Notes: generated by a model from the sequence alone, not told the origin. 64,000 nucleotides of DNA from Sorex araneus (GCF_027595985.1 NC_073305.1:111313535-111377534); one strand, 5' to 3'. Positions 1 to 10,534 are shown, counted from the first letter of the stretch. Numbers and translations are program-made.

Positions 1-562
1 GGGTCTCCAAGCTTCTCTCCCACTGTCAGACCCTGTGGCAACTCCAGACCCCTATCCTCCCCTTCACGGACACCTTGTCCTGCCTGACTGCATATTGAGA
101 AAGACTGTCCTAAACTGTCCAAAATGAGGACAAATAAAATTATTGCCTCTTAGACACTGCCCTCAAGAGATTTCCCTCCATCTCTAAATGCCAGCATGAT
201 CTGATAAGGCTGAAAAGACCATTCTCTCAAAACTGAAAGTACTCAGGAAAAAAGAAAAAGAGGAGAAAATAAATCCAGTCTGATAGCCATTTCTGGGTTT
301 TGTTATGGATGTTTTGTGTGCGGATGAAAAGAGTCAACCTACCTAAAAACCTAAAAGGATCGATAAATCTTTCCTGTCTGGGCTATGCTCAGACACTTAG
401 ACACATTATTTTTGTTATTTTTGTCTTCCTCTGTAAATAAAATGAGGGTCATAAAAAACAAACTCATGATAATGTTTTGAGGTGAGCTACCATAGAAAAA
501 CACTAAGGAGTGTGTGCATAATGGTAAGACTCAATGAATGTGAGCTTGATTTTGATAGGTGT
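1..562. other. no gene or clear repeat
   Basis: AT-rich, apparently single-copy DNA at the window edge. I see no splice-flanked open frame, RNA gene or recognisable mobile element. Confidence 0.5.
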
Positions 563-576
563 TCAAATGTATTTTT

Positions 577-902
577 TAATTTTTAATCTTTTTGGCTTTT
601 TAGATCACACCCGGTGATGCACAGGGGTTGCTCCTGGCTTTGCACTCAGGATAACTCCTGGCGGTTCTCAGGGGATCATATGGGATGCTGCTAGGAATCA
701 AACCTAGGTCAGCCACATGCAAGGCAAATGCCCTACCCGCCATACTATTGCTTCAGCCCGATGCACAGGGGCCAGTCCTGGCTCCGCACTCAGGAATCAC
801 CCCTGGCCATGCTCAGGGGACCATGTGGGATGCTGGGATTTGAACCCGGGTCGGCCGAGTGCAAGGCAAACGCCCTACCTGCTGTGCTATCTCTCCAAAC
901 CC
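577..902 (-). mobile_element. dimeric tRNA-derived SINE (shrew type)
   Basis: Two head-to-tail SINE monomers lie on the minus strand. The pair is bracketed by one 14-bp target duplication (TCAAATGTATTTTT at 563-576 and 903-916), so it inserted as a unit. In sense order, the first monomer (about 902-761) has the tRNA-like head with its GGTTC B box but lacks the usual GGGTGTGACCC-A-rich tail. The second (about 760-577) is complete and ends in the antisense T-run. It is either a dimeric source transcript or a template-switch product. Confidence 0.9.
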
Positions 903-918
903 TCAAATGTATTTTTAA

Positions 919-1058
919 GTGATCATATCCTATCAGATTTTCCCAAACTTTCCCCATCACCACATTCAGTTGCGGCATTGTTATATGTATAATAAGAAAA
1001 ATGGGTCTTGTCTCAGACCTATTCTCCCTAATTCCAAGAGAAAGGGTGTGGGAGTTCA
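919..1058 (-). repeat. copy A of an inverted repeat pair
   Basis: This ~140-bp block is the reverse complement, with modest divergence, of 3207-3352. The shared core includes GGTCTGAGACA and a stretch near TTATATGTATAATAAG. The family is not recognised; it could be an old LTR or LINE fragment. The long frames through both copies are mirror images of the same repeat and are not coding. Confidence 0.75.
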
Positions 1059-1121
1059 CTTAAAAAAAAGTGTCAAGGTTCCCGACCTGTTTGAGAATCA
1101 AATAATTCCATAATCCTTAGT

Positions 1122-1228
1122 TCTGTGATTCTCAAACTTGGGGATTTGGTGAAAATGCAAACTCTAGCACACGCTGCCCCTCTACTGGGGATTTTCAGTG
1201 AATTATGGGGATAGAGTCTAAAATCTTT
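1122..1228 (+). repeat. possible MER5-like DNA transposon relic
   Basis: ATTCTCAAACTTGG followed by AATGCAAACTCT and a CCCTCTACTGGGGATTTTCAG-like segment resembles the core of hAT/Charlie MER5 elements. It is very divergent, so the family call is tentative. Confidence 0.3.
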
Positions 1229-1234
1229 CATCTT

Positions 1235-2345
1235 ATATTATTATTTAAAATTTTTAATTTTACTCCATGATTTACAGTACTGTCAACTATAAGGCTTTAT
1301 GTTTACATTTCAACATTTCAACACCACATTCCCCCAACCAGAATATCTGCTACCTTCTACCTTTATCTCAGGCTCCTGCTTCAAGCCTACTAGTCTGCCC
1401 CTCCACTGACCAATCATGATTAACTGTTTTTTGGATAAGCTCACAGACTTTGTTGCTTTTAACATTTGTCATTCCCTTGCTAGGCTCCTTTACATCCCAC
1501 ATATATGGAAGATCATTCTGTATCTGTTCTTCTTTGGCTGACTTCGCTTAACATGATACCCTTTAGCTTAAATCCCTGTAGTAGAAAATTGCATGATTTT
1601 ATCTTTTCTTAAAGCCAAGTATTATTCCATGTTTATACTGTTTATACATGCCATAGTTTCCTTATCCAGTTATCTGTTCTTGGAGACTTGGGTTGTTCCT
1701 AGAGTTTGCTATTGTAAATAGTGCTACAATTGACACAGTAGCACAAGTGTCTATCCTGAACAGAAGTTCTGGGTCCTCAGGTAGATACTGCTAAGAAATG
1801 GAATTGCTGAATCATATGGAAGCTCAATTCTTGGTTTTTTGAGAAGCGTCCATATTGTTTTCCAAAAGAATTGAACATTCCCACCAGTGAATAAGCATTC
1901 TTTTTTCTTCGCATCCATCAACATTGATTATTTTTATTCTCTTTGGTAAGTGCCAGTCTCACAGCAGTGAGATGCTATCTCATTGTTTGATTTGCATTTC
2001 CCCGATGATTAGTGATGTCGAGTACTTTTTTCATACAGCTATGTATACGTTTTCCTTGAGTAAGTTTCGTTTATCTGTCCTCCCATTTATGGATGATGTT
2101 CACTGTTTTTTTTTTAAGTTTTATGGGTGTTTTTATACCTTGGATATTAAACCCCTTGTCAGATGATCATGGATAGAGATTTAATTCTAGCTTATGGGAT
2201 CTCTTTATCCTGTTAATCATTTCTTTTGTGCCAAAATGTCTTAATTTAATGCACTCATATTTGTTTAATAATGATATTGAGTTGTTGAAGATGCCTTGAA
2301 TAAGCTATCTCAAGGAATTCTTCATAAAATTTTCTCAGCATGTAT
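1235..2345 (-). mobile_element. old 5'-truncated LINE-1 fragment
   Basis: Antisense L1 ORF2 C-terminus plus 3' region. Hallmarks on the plus strand are the CATTCCCACCAGTG segment, the GAGATGCTATCTCATTG segment and TTTGCATTTCCCCGATGATTAG. Frameshifts and stops throughout show that it is dead. It is more diverged than the young L1 ends elsewhere in the window. Confidence 0.85.
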
Positions 2346-2605
2346 TTTTTAAAATTATTTTTAAATGAATCACCACAAGGAACTGTTACAGATTTACAAA
2401 CTTTCGTGCTTACATTTCAGTCATACAATGATCGAGTACCAATCCCTCTACCAGTGCCCATTCTCCACTACCAATGACCCCAGTATCTCTTTCACAACCC
2501 TCACCCCACCCCCCACCCCACCCTGCCTCTGTGTCAGGGCATTTCCTACTGCTCTCTCTCTCTCCTTTTGGGTGTTGTGGTGTTCTCAGCCTGTGTTTTA
2601 GGAAT
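2346..2605 (-). mobile_element. young-type LINE-1 3' end
   Basis: Antisense L1 3' UTR: a T-run, then ATGAATCACCAC, CCAGTGCCCATTCTCCAC and a C-rich CCCCACCCCACCCTGCCTC block, ending in the CTCTCTCTCCTTTTGGGTGTTGTGG segment. It is severely 5'-truncated and abuts the older L1 on its left. Confidence 0.85.
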
Positions 2606-3202
2606 TACTGCCCAATGTCCTCCATTTCAACTAAATGAGAATTTAAACTAAAAAGAGAATTATACGGCTATTTCAAATCTGAGGAAAACTATTCTATAGT
2701 TTTGCTTCTGCTACCTAATCACAAAATATATTAATTAGAACAAATTATTTTGTCTTTGTCTCTCTGTTATGACTTATTTTTCTCATACCTGTGTACAATT
2801 GTCCCTTTCCTTGGCTTGGGGTTAAAAAATGGCTGAGTCCATCAAGTATTTGATACTTCTATTGAGGATTTGTGTGGTCGTGCTCTCATTGCCTGATCTG
2901 ATCTAGGACCTAGAAGGCCTTTAGTTATACTTCTAATGTGTTTCTGACAAGGAACAGAGTCTGGGGAAGCATGACCCACAGTGAGAGTGGCCCTGCCCTG
3001 TGACAGCACTCAATCATGGGGAGGTTTTGTGGAATTGCAAAGCTGTCCACTACTCTCCAACCCTGCCTGCAATTTCTGGAATCCTTTTGCTAGCAGTTAG
3101 GACAGAATATGGCAATGTGACTATTATATGTTAGGAACTCCTTGCTTGGCACCCTTAAGAAGTCAAAGAAAAAAAACACATAGTCATGGGTGTAGCCAGA
3201 AG
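2606..3202. other. no gene seen
   Basis: Apparently single-copy DNA between an L1 end and the inverted repeat. Short frames only, with no codon-like bias. Confidence 0.45.
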
Positions 3203-3206
3203 TGGG

Positions 3207-3352
3207 TAGGGAGGGGCAGGGGCCACACCTTTTCTCTGGGAATTAGGGAGAATAGGTCTGAGACAGGACTCATTCTTATTATACATATAACAATGCACCA
3301 ACTGAATATGGTGATGGGGAAAGTCTGGGAAAATCTGATAAGATATGATCAC
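3207..3352 (+). repeat. copy B of the inverted repeat pair
   Basis: Inverted partner of 919-1058. The two copies are about 2.2 kb apart and could form a long stem if co-transcribed. Here the similarity ends near GATATGATCACT. No flanking TSD was found. Confidence 0.75.
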
Positions 3353-4017
3353 TGAAAAACTGAAGAGCTGGAGGAGAAACCGGGCTTCAGAGAGAATAGA
3401 GGAAGTTTTTCCCCTGCTCATTCTGGGACCTTAGCCAGGAAGTCATCTCACTAGGACCTGCGCAGTCATCTGCACAGAGTTAAACATCCTTAGGAAACAA
3501 TGTTTAAGGTCTAAGTAGAGCCAGACTGCCAGCAAGCTGAGGCTGTGACAACCTGCTACATGGCTGACATTTCCAAGCCTGCACTAGTGTGCAGGGTCAG
3601 CAGACTGGGGCCTGACTCATTCCCTCCATCTCTGGTAAAAGTGGATACACTCAGTGCTTAAAAGCCAATCCAGACACTCGGTCTTATTTTTCAGATGTTC
3701 CAGTTTAAAAGTCTACCATTCTTGAAACTCAGCTAAAAAATAATCCAGGGAACTTTCCTTCTGTAGCTCTCCCCTTTATATGTCACAACATAAAAGGTGA
3801 TTTTCTTTTTAAACTCTGGGAAGCAGCATTATGTAGAAAATTTAGCTAATGAACAAAAATTGGGAAAGGGCTGGAGTTTATTCCTCTCTGTGTTCTTTAA
3901 AGCTGTGAGGTATTCTGGTATGTCTTGAATTTCTGAATTTCTTACCCTACTGTCCACTGCTAGACAGTGGGTAAATCATGTGCATTCAGCTATACTAAGA
4001 ACAGAGGCTACAAAGGT
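3353..4017. other. no gene seen
   Basis: Single-copy-looking DNA. A continuation of the unknown repeat beyond 3352 is possible but has no second copy here to compare with. Confidence 0.4.
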
Positions 4018-4026
4018 ATCTTTCCA

Positions 4027-4207
4027 GGCCTGCAGAAATAGCACAGCAGAGAGAGTGTTTGACTGGCATGTGGTGACCTGAGTTAGATCCCCAGCACCAC
4101 ATAGATTCCCTGAGCTTCAGTAGGAGTAATCCCTGAGCACAGTCAAGAATAAACCCTGAGCACAGCTGGGTATGGCCCCCAAAGAAAAACCAGAGCAAAA
4201 AAAAAAA
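4027..4207 (+). mobile_element. SINE, older subfamily
   Basis: The tRNA-like head (AATAGCACAGCAGAGAGAG) and a degenerate B box (AGTTAGATCCC) are followed by a body and an A-run. It is flanked by the 9-bp TSD ATCTTTCCA at 4018-4026 and 4208-4216. The body reads GAGCACAG...GGTATGGCCCCCAAAG, unlike the GGTGTGACCCAAAAAG of younger copies. Confidence 0.9.
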
Positions 4208-4511
4208 ATCTTTCCAAAGCTCCTTGGGGCTTATATGTATTGAAGAATAGTGGAGAAATGGCTTCGATGTATATCAAATTCTCAGGATGCAGGTTCTCTT
4301 GAAAAAGCTATGGGTAGTGTACTAATGGAAGAGGTTTTTATAATTGAGTATATAGGTAAACCAATAAATAGAAAATCCCATTCATACCCTTTCTTTTCCC
4401 TTATGCCTGCTTTATGTAGCATAGAGGCAAAGAAGAGATTAATTTGTTTTGTATCATGAGCAGGGAGGTATTCAGAAAATGAAACTATACATCAATTTAA
4501 AGCAGATACAG

Positions 4512-4718
4512 TCAGAACCGATTTTCACTGTATCACTGCCATCCTGTTGGTCATTGATTTGCTCGAGCGGGCGCCAGTAATGTCATTTGTCCCTGTTGTG
4601 TGTTAGTGTAGCTCAATGGCATCTGCTTGCTCCAGGAACATGAAGATCATGCTGTTGTTACTGTTTTTAGCATATCAAATACATCACGGGTTGCTTGCCA
4701 GGCTCTGTCGTGTGGAAA
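4512..4718 (-). mobile_element. RTE-tailed SINE with extended RTE 3' segment
   Basis: In sense orientation the element has part of the SINE body (GGCAAGC..., then a CAAATAC/ATGCTAAAAACAGTAACAACA-like stretch). It then jumps into about 110 bp matching the RTE LINE's 3' end at 19500-19620, including TTCCTGGAGC, AGCTACACTA and CGCTCGAGCAAAT. Ordinary RTE-tailed SINEs carry only the last ~60 bp. This copy looks like an intermediate between the RTE LINE and the SINE. Confidence 0.75.
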
Positions 4719-4742
4719 ATAATAATAATAATAATAATAATT
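4719..4742. repeat. (AAT)n microsatellite
   Basis: Eight AAT-type units next to the SINE at 4512-4718, probably grown at its junction. Confidence 0.9.
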
Positions 4743-4744
4743 TA

Positions 4745-5496
4745 AAAAATAAAATAGATGCATAAATGGTAATTTAAACAAAAGATATCCAAATTTATTT
4801 CTTTGAGGGTTGAAAATAGAAATAACTTGGGAGAAAAATGACAGGCAAGTAAACAAAAGTCAACACATGGTTGGAATTTCCAAATAAGATATAAATGTTT
4901 GAAAATTGAAGGACTAGAAGAAGCAAAAGGCAAAACAAAAGTGCTCCCAGCAAAAGAAAAATTGTGAATGCTGTCTTTTCCAGCAGCATCTACCATATAG
5001 TTTCACAGATTGAAATAGGAAGATAGAAAAAATGGTGGAGATAGAATAAGTACAATAATTAATAATATGTCAAATACCACTTAAAGTTATGAAATGAACA
5101 GTTCTTGTCTCATAACCCCCAAATCAGATAGAACACTTTCTAATACATTTTATAAGGACAACACTCTCTGATACCAAAGACAAATGAAGACATAAACAAG
5201 GAAATTATGGTCCAATATTTCTTACAACCACAAGTGAAAATACTTATCAACAAAATACCATAAAATTAAAACCAACAATTAATCTAAAGGATCAAATATC
5301 ATGACCAAATCAAGTGGTGTTTATCCCAACCACATAAGGATTGCTAAACATTTGCAAATAAACCAATGCAGTATACTATGTTCATAAGGGGGAAAACAGT
5401 ATCATGTGGCAATATTAATATATGCAAAGAAAACATCCGATAGGATTCAGTTACATTTATGATAAAAAATCGATAAAATGGCTTATTTTATCAGAT
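4745..5496 (+). mobile_element. old LINE-1 ORF2 fragment
   Basis: Sense-strand remnant of L1 ORF2. It includes the segment around ATGACCAAATCAAGTGG, TTTATCCCAACCACA and AAACATTTGCAAATAAACCA. It matches, in reverse complement, the split L1 at 15158-15461 plus 19627-20450. Unlike that copy it is continuous across 5270-5300 and so shows the empty RTE insertion site. It continues at 5685-5740 after the SINE. Confidence 0.8.
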
Positions 5497-5505
5497 ATAA
5501 TTTTT

Positions 5506-5675
5506 TTTAATTTTATTTTGCTTTTTGGGTCACACCCGGCAATGCACAGGGGTTAGTCCTGGCTCTGCACTCAGGAATTACTCCTGATGGTTCTCAGAGG
5601 ACCATATGGGATGCTGGGAATTGACAACCGCATGCAAGACAAATGTCCTACCTGCTGTGCTATTGCTCCAGCCCC
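5506..5675 (-). mobile_element. SINE, A-tailed (L1-type)
   Basis: Antisense SINE with a T-run on the left, GGGTCACACCCGGC and the head at CTGTGCTATTGCTCCAGCCC. The TSD is ATAATTTTT at 5497-5505 and 5676-5684. It sits inside the old L1. The B box is damaged (GAATTGACAACC in antisense). Confidence 0.92.
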
Positions 5676-5739
5676 ATAATTTTTAAATCTCTTAGAGTAA
5701 CAACTTTCTCAATTTAAAATTCTGTTTATACAGATTATG

Positions 5740-6040
5740 TGTTTCTTTTTTTCCTAATCCCCTATCACGCTTCTCTGATTGTTAGAAATATTTTTCACTG
5801 TAAATAACTAAGCCCAGCTAGAAAAGTTTAAAGCTCAAAATATCTAATGTCCCACAAGGAAAGTCCAGAGGAAGATGGTTTCAAAGTTTTTTTTGGCATC
5901 TCAGTGACACCATTAAAGGGCAAATATATTTAATCTATTTAACATCTCCTTAGAGTACCCACCTATTCTCTTGCCTGTCATTGACTGCATGTAACATGGC
6001 TGGTATGATTTTGGTATTGCTTCACTTCAGTGCTAGAAAA
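5740..6040. other. no gene seen
   Basis: AT-rich DNA between the L1 fragment and an LTR relic. Nothing recognisable. Confidence 0.4.
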
Positions 6041-6041
6041 C

Positions 6042-6192
6042 CTCCCAAAAGATGGCTTACATCCCAATCCCTGGGACCTGTGTACCCTAAGCATTACTTA
6101 GACTAGAAAGAATTGTAAGATAATAAATTGTGTTGTTTTTAAACACTCAATTGCCGGTTGTTTCATTAGCAATAAGAAAATCAATACAGTTG
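6042..6192 (+). mobile_element. possible MaLR-type LTR 3' end
   Basis: GGCTTACATCCCAATCCCTG, then AATAAATTGTGTTGTTTTTA and a TTGTTTCATTAGCAATAAG...AATACAG end resemble the 3' part of ancient mammalian MaLR (MLT1-like) LTRs, including the polyadenylation region. Divergent; the family is inferred from memory. Confidence 0.45.
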
Positions 6193-6227
6193 GGAAAGGT
6201 TAGTTTACTTAGAAAAATTCCTTCACT

Positions 6228-6392
6228 TTCTTCATTGTTTTTGGAGTTACACCCAGCAGTGCTCAGGCATACTCAGCTCTGTGCTCAGGGGTCACTCCGG
6301 GAAGACTTGGGGGACCATATGGAATGCCAAGGGTCAAACTCAGGTCTGCCATATGCAAGGCAAGTGCCTTACTACCTCTCTGGCCCCTCCTG
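6228..6392 (-). mobile_element. SINE, older subfamily
   Basis: Antisense copy with GGAGTTACACCCAGCAGTG, GGGGGACCATATGG and the head at CCTTACTACCTCTCTGGCCCC. It is diverged and has no clear TSD. Frames through it on both strands are SINE shadow. Confidence 0.8.
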
Positions 6393-6411
6393 CACCTTCT
6401 GATCAGAGTCA

Positions 6412-6657
6412 GTATATTGATAAGCACAGCAGTAGGGCATTTGCCTTGCACTCGGCCGACGCGGGTTCGATTCCTCCGCTCCTCTCGGAGAGCCCAGCAA
6501 GCTACCAAGAGTATCCCACCCGCATGGGGGAGCCTGGCAAGCTACCGTAGCATAAAACAGTAACAAAAACAGTAACAACAAGTCTCACAATGGAGACGTT
6601 ACTGGTGCCTCCTCAAGCAAATCAATGAACAATGGGATCACAGTGCTACAGTGCATT
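6412..6657 (+). mobile_element. SINE with RTE-derived tail
   Basis: The tRNA-like head contains GTAGGGCATTTGCCTTGCAC and a B box (GGGTTCGATTCC). The body holds GAGAGCCC.GCAAGCTACC twice, then CAGTAACAACAAG and the terminal segment GAGACGTTACTGGTGCC...GGGATCACAGTGCTACAGTG. That segment matches the RTE LINE end at 19561-19622. There is no A-tail, as expected for RTE-type mobilisation. Confidence 0.88.
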
Positions 6658-6661
6658 ATTA

Positions 6662-7850
6662 ATTGAGGTAGGCAGGAAGATAGGAAAGGGCCCATGGCAA
6701 TGGAAATCCTAGGAAATAATAAAACCAATAGCCCCAAGGCTGCAAAAAAGCCTAATAAGACTTCACCTGGTGCCAACAGATCCAGAGAAGGCTGGAACCC
6801 TGCTAGAGAGAAGCTCCAGCAGGAGCCAAGGCCAAGGAAAGGAATTTCAAAGAGGACCATCACCATTGCTAACTACTCCCTTAGCAACTACCCTAGCAAT
6901 GGACCCTAAGCTAGGTAGAAGCCTCACGTGAGACAGCTTGGGAAAAACACCTATGAAAGCTACTTTGAACAAAGGAAGAACACAGCATGCATATGCTGCC
7001 CAAGCCCATGTGTTGCTTGTGCCCATGTGACTGAGCACATGTGGTGCCCAAGCACATGTATTGCCCACGTCTCTTCTTTTGAGATGTTTACTGGGGCTCT
7101 CCCTGTCTTTGGAGAAATCTGTGTTCCTTCTTGAGTGTGTTACATTCTCTCTTTTCCTCCCTTCTCCCCTTCCTCAAAAACCTCCAAAATGGGCACTGGT
7201 GGAGGGATGTGTTTGCGAACATTGTATGAGGGAAAAACAAGCTCGAATATGTGTGAATCTGTATCTGTACCCTCATGGTGATTCACTAATTAAAGAATAA
7301 AATAAATTTTTAAAATTAAGATATGCAGAAAGATAGTAGCAAAATTTTTTTTAAAAATCTGTTTTTATTTCACTATTCATCTCCTCTGAAATTTTTTTCA
7401 GTGAGTCAGGACAAAGACCTGGAAGGCCTGGGAAAGGCCTGGGTAGAGGCCTAGAACTAACTTTCCTTACCTGCAAAGCCTGGCTCCAGCCTAAATCCCA
7501 GGCTCCCGGAGAAATTGGGTCGTGGGGATTACTCACATGCTGAGAAGACCAAATGGTGTGACTTGATGGCCACCTAGTGGGACTGGCAGGGCTCTGGCCC
7601 ATGCCATGCAGGTGTTCATCCGCAGCCTTCCCAGCAGGGCCTGAAGTGGTAGAGGTAGATCAGAATAAAGTGACCGTCTTTCTCCTCCCCACCTCACATA
7701 AGCCACTCATGGGAGCCCACAGACTTCATAATGACCAAGCTAGAGAGGTACCTCAATGGGTGAGTGCCGGGGAGAGGTTAGCACCTGAAGGGCAGTTAGG
7801 AAGTTTCTATGAGGACTTGGAATGTAGATAAATGGGACACTTGGGGTGTG
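6662..7850 (+). mobile_element. solo-LTR-like element, family A copy 1
   Basis: Matches 12890-13530 over a U3-like part, a CACATGT-rich segment (6985-7070), a CT-rich stretch and a post-polyadenylation part (7354-7730). The TATA position has decayed to CTATGAAAG (about 6951-6959). It is split at the CCTCCAAAAT polyadenylation region by an L1 3' end (7187-7325). The right limit is uncertain, and some internal retroviral leader may be included. No retroviral gene is present. Confidence 0.7.
7187..7325 (+). mobile_element. LINE-1 3' end inside the family-A LTR
   Basis: GGGCACTGGTGGAGGG through TGATTCACTAATTAAAG and an A-rich tail is the sense-strand L1 3' terminus. It interrupts the LTR at its polyadenylation region, so it is younger than the LTR. 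Confidence 0.85.
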
Positions 7851-7971
7851 GCTGGGGTCTGTTGGTCCCTGCTGTGGACATCTGTAAAGAACTATAACAT
7901 GGCCCATAACATAGCCCTATCGGATGTGTGCAGAGAGAAGGGATGTTTGTTGGAAAGGGTAGAATTAAGTT

Positions 7972-9388
7972 GTTTTGTTTTGTTTTTTTATAAATTTTAT
8001 TGAATCACCATGTGGAGGGTTACATAGTTCTCTCAGAATTATGTCAGTTATACAATACTCAAACACCCTTCCCTTCACCAGTGCCCATATTCCATCACCA
8101 ACCACCCCATTATACCTCCCGCCCCCTCCCGCCTCGTCCCGCGCCACCGAGTTCATGCCTGTTTAGTAATCACCACGCTGCCTGACAAAGGGAAAAAAAA
8201 ACGAAAAAGATGGTTATTTCCTGTCATCAGCCGGCGTGGGGCTCTGGCTTAGTTGATAGTCTGGAAGAATGTCTGCCAGCAGTTTCTGGAACCAAAAGTA
8301 ATACGCTGGTATCGGCCCCAGCTCAAGGTTCCACCAGCGTCCCGCTGTTCCAAGTACATAATAATTTATTCCCTTGTATCCCATTCCCACGCCACCAGGT
8401 CCGTGTCAGCTTAATGGACATCATACTATGGTTAATGCCACGCCGCGTTTCTTCCCAAGAAAGAAGGATATTTCTTCTCAGCCGGCGTGGGGATATGGCT
8501 TAGTTCAGTCTATAGAGATGGCTACCACTTTGATTGCCTTCAATATTTCAGCAAAAGACTTACTATTCTTGTTAGGATTTCCCACCAAAGTCCGACCAGT
8601 TAAGAAGGAACCATTTCATATTGGTTATGCTTAAATGACATTAGGTCGCGTGGCCATGGCAGCGGCCTCGCAGCTTTGAATTTCTGTATAAAGTACAGCC
8701 AGAAATTACACGTCACTACAAACTTTAACCCTATTATGGTCCCCCCAAAGTCCAACCCATTACAAAGGAACCATTTCATATTGCTGATGATTAGATGACA
8801 TTGGGCTGCCGCGGCCGCGCGGTTTTGGGTTTCTATATAAAGTCCAGGGAAAATTCTGCCTAAAATTCTATCGCTACAATCTTTTACCCTTCAACAAAAA
8901 ACTCAGTACTATTGTTTGGAGTTTCCCCCCACGGTAAGCCCTGCCAAAAAGGAACATTTACACGTTGCTGACAATCAAGAGATATTAGGTCGCACGGCTG
9001 CTATCAATGGATTTCTATATGAAGTCCAGGGAAAATTCTTTTGGTAATTGCATCACTCACTGGCGGTTCAGTTGCCTCCGGGGTCGATCTCGCGTGGCGG
9101 CACAAAGGAGCGTCCCCACATGGCTCTGTGCTTAAATATCATTGGCACAGGGCGGATCCGGAAGTCCCGCCCCATCGGCTTTCCCGGGCTTCCTGCATGG
9201 TCTAAAAACCGGCTGTTGCCTCGCTGCGTTCAAAAAGAAAGAGTTGAGAGAGAAAAGACCATACCCCGCTGGCCGTGCCTGGGCCAGTAGCTCCAAGCAC
9301 ACAGTTTGGAGGCATTTTAGGGGCGCCGCTCGTGTCCAAAGTGGTTCAGTTGCCTCCGGGGTCGATCTCGAGTGGCGGCACAAAGGAG
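7972..9388 (-). mobile_element. full-length composite retroposon I (VNTR-like units + L1-type 3' end)
   Basis: Complete insertion with the 11-bp TSD AGAATTAAGTT at 7961-7971 and 9387-9397. In sense (minus) orientation there are four parts. First is a 46-bp block present twice (9343-9388 and 9065-9110) around a unique ~230-bp GC-rich segment with a GGGGCGGGACTTCC motif. Second are three ~173-bp tandem units (starting near 8918, 8745 and 8571), each with a TTTCTRTATRAAGT core and CpG-rich filler. Third is a GGCTTAGTT...GTCTGG module. Last is a 3' end like L1 (GGTGATTCAATAAAATTTATAA plus an A-rich tail). There is no reverse transcriptase, so it is non-autonomous and presumably L1-mobilised. Confidence 0.8.
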
Positions 9389-9397
9389 AATTAAGTT

Positions 9398-10500
9398 TTT
9401 AAGGGTAGAACAGGTGAGGCTAAAATGGTAGAGTACATGTCAAGTATGTGCAAGGCCTTGAGTTCAGTCTTCTCATCACATGCTCCCCCTCTCACCCCAC
9501 CATACCCCGAACCACTAGGAATGATCCTTTTGGGGAAATTTTTGGTTGAAGGGTCAGGTGATAGGGTGGTGTGGGAAGACAAAGCAGCACGTGAAGAAGA
9601 GAACATATCTGATAATTCTATAATGTCAACATTTAGAACTTCATTTCCTTGATGTGGTTAGTAATTTGCCCAACTGCTGGTATTATTTTGTGAAAGGGGA
9701 AGGCATTGTGATGGAGACAGAAAACCGATTTTCCACCACCTGCTGCTTTAACTCTGTTACCATAGCAACCAATTTCATCTGCAGGAAGGAGGATTTTACT
9801 ATAGTGACACTCCAATTGGACTGTTGTGGTTTCAAAGGGAAGTATTTACAACACTATCAGTGTAGCTTTTGCATTGAGATTGTGAAATTAGCGCTCATTA
9901 AACTAAATTTCAGTTTCTGAAGAGTTTATGCTTTATTGACTCTAACATCACGTTATTCACCAGTTACGTAGAGCAAACCCTGCAAGATATACTGCCCTAT
10001 TGTTTGGGAAGAGTTTCTTTCTATTTTTTTTTTCAGCAATATCAGTGATGAAATTAGTTGATCCCCTTTGGAGTTGAAATCAAAGTGAAAGAATAAACTA
10101 GCTCTGTGAGTTAGAGAACCCATAAAATAATGACATAAACAGCTCTAATTTTCACTCCTTGTTGTTGGAGCTCAGAGAGCACTTCCCGCTTAGTAAAAAA
10201 GCCTTTCTGCTCAAGTGTCCGTGGAAAGGGAGTGGAGAGGTACAATAGCTAAAGTAAAATTGGTTACTTAAAATTTCACCCTCAGGAGGGGAAGCCAGTC
10301 TTAAAACAATGGAAGTGGCTAGAGGCAGCAGATAACACTTAAAAGGAGCAACAAATCAGGTAAATTCCTCTTGAACCCTATACAAGAACCTGATATAGGG
10401 TGCAGGTGTCAACCGTTTTTTGAGCCCTCACCCATGCCCAGGAGGAGAGCAGGAAGAGCTGTAGTAGTTTTCACCCACCTACACAGTCTGAAGAATCAAG
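9398..10500. other. no gene seen
   Basis: About 1.1 kb without a recognised repeat. 9415-9480 has weak SINE-head resemblance (GTGCAAGGCCTTGAGTTCAG). No supported exon. Confidence 0.4.
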
Positions 10501-10534
10501 GAAATTAGCAAACAGCAGCAAGGTGGGTCAGATT

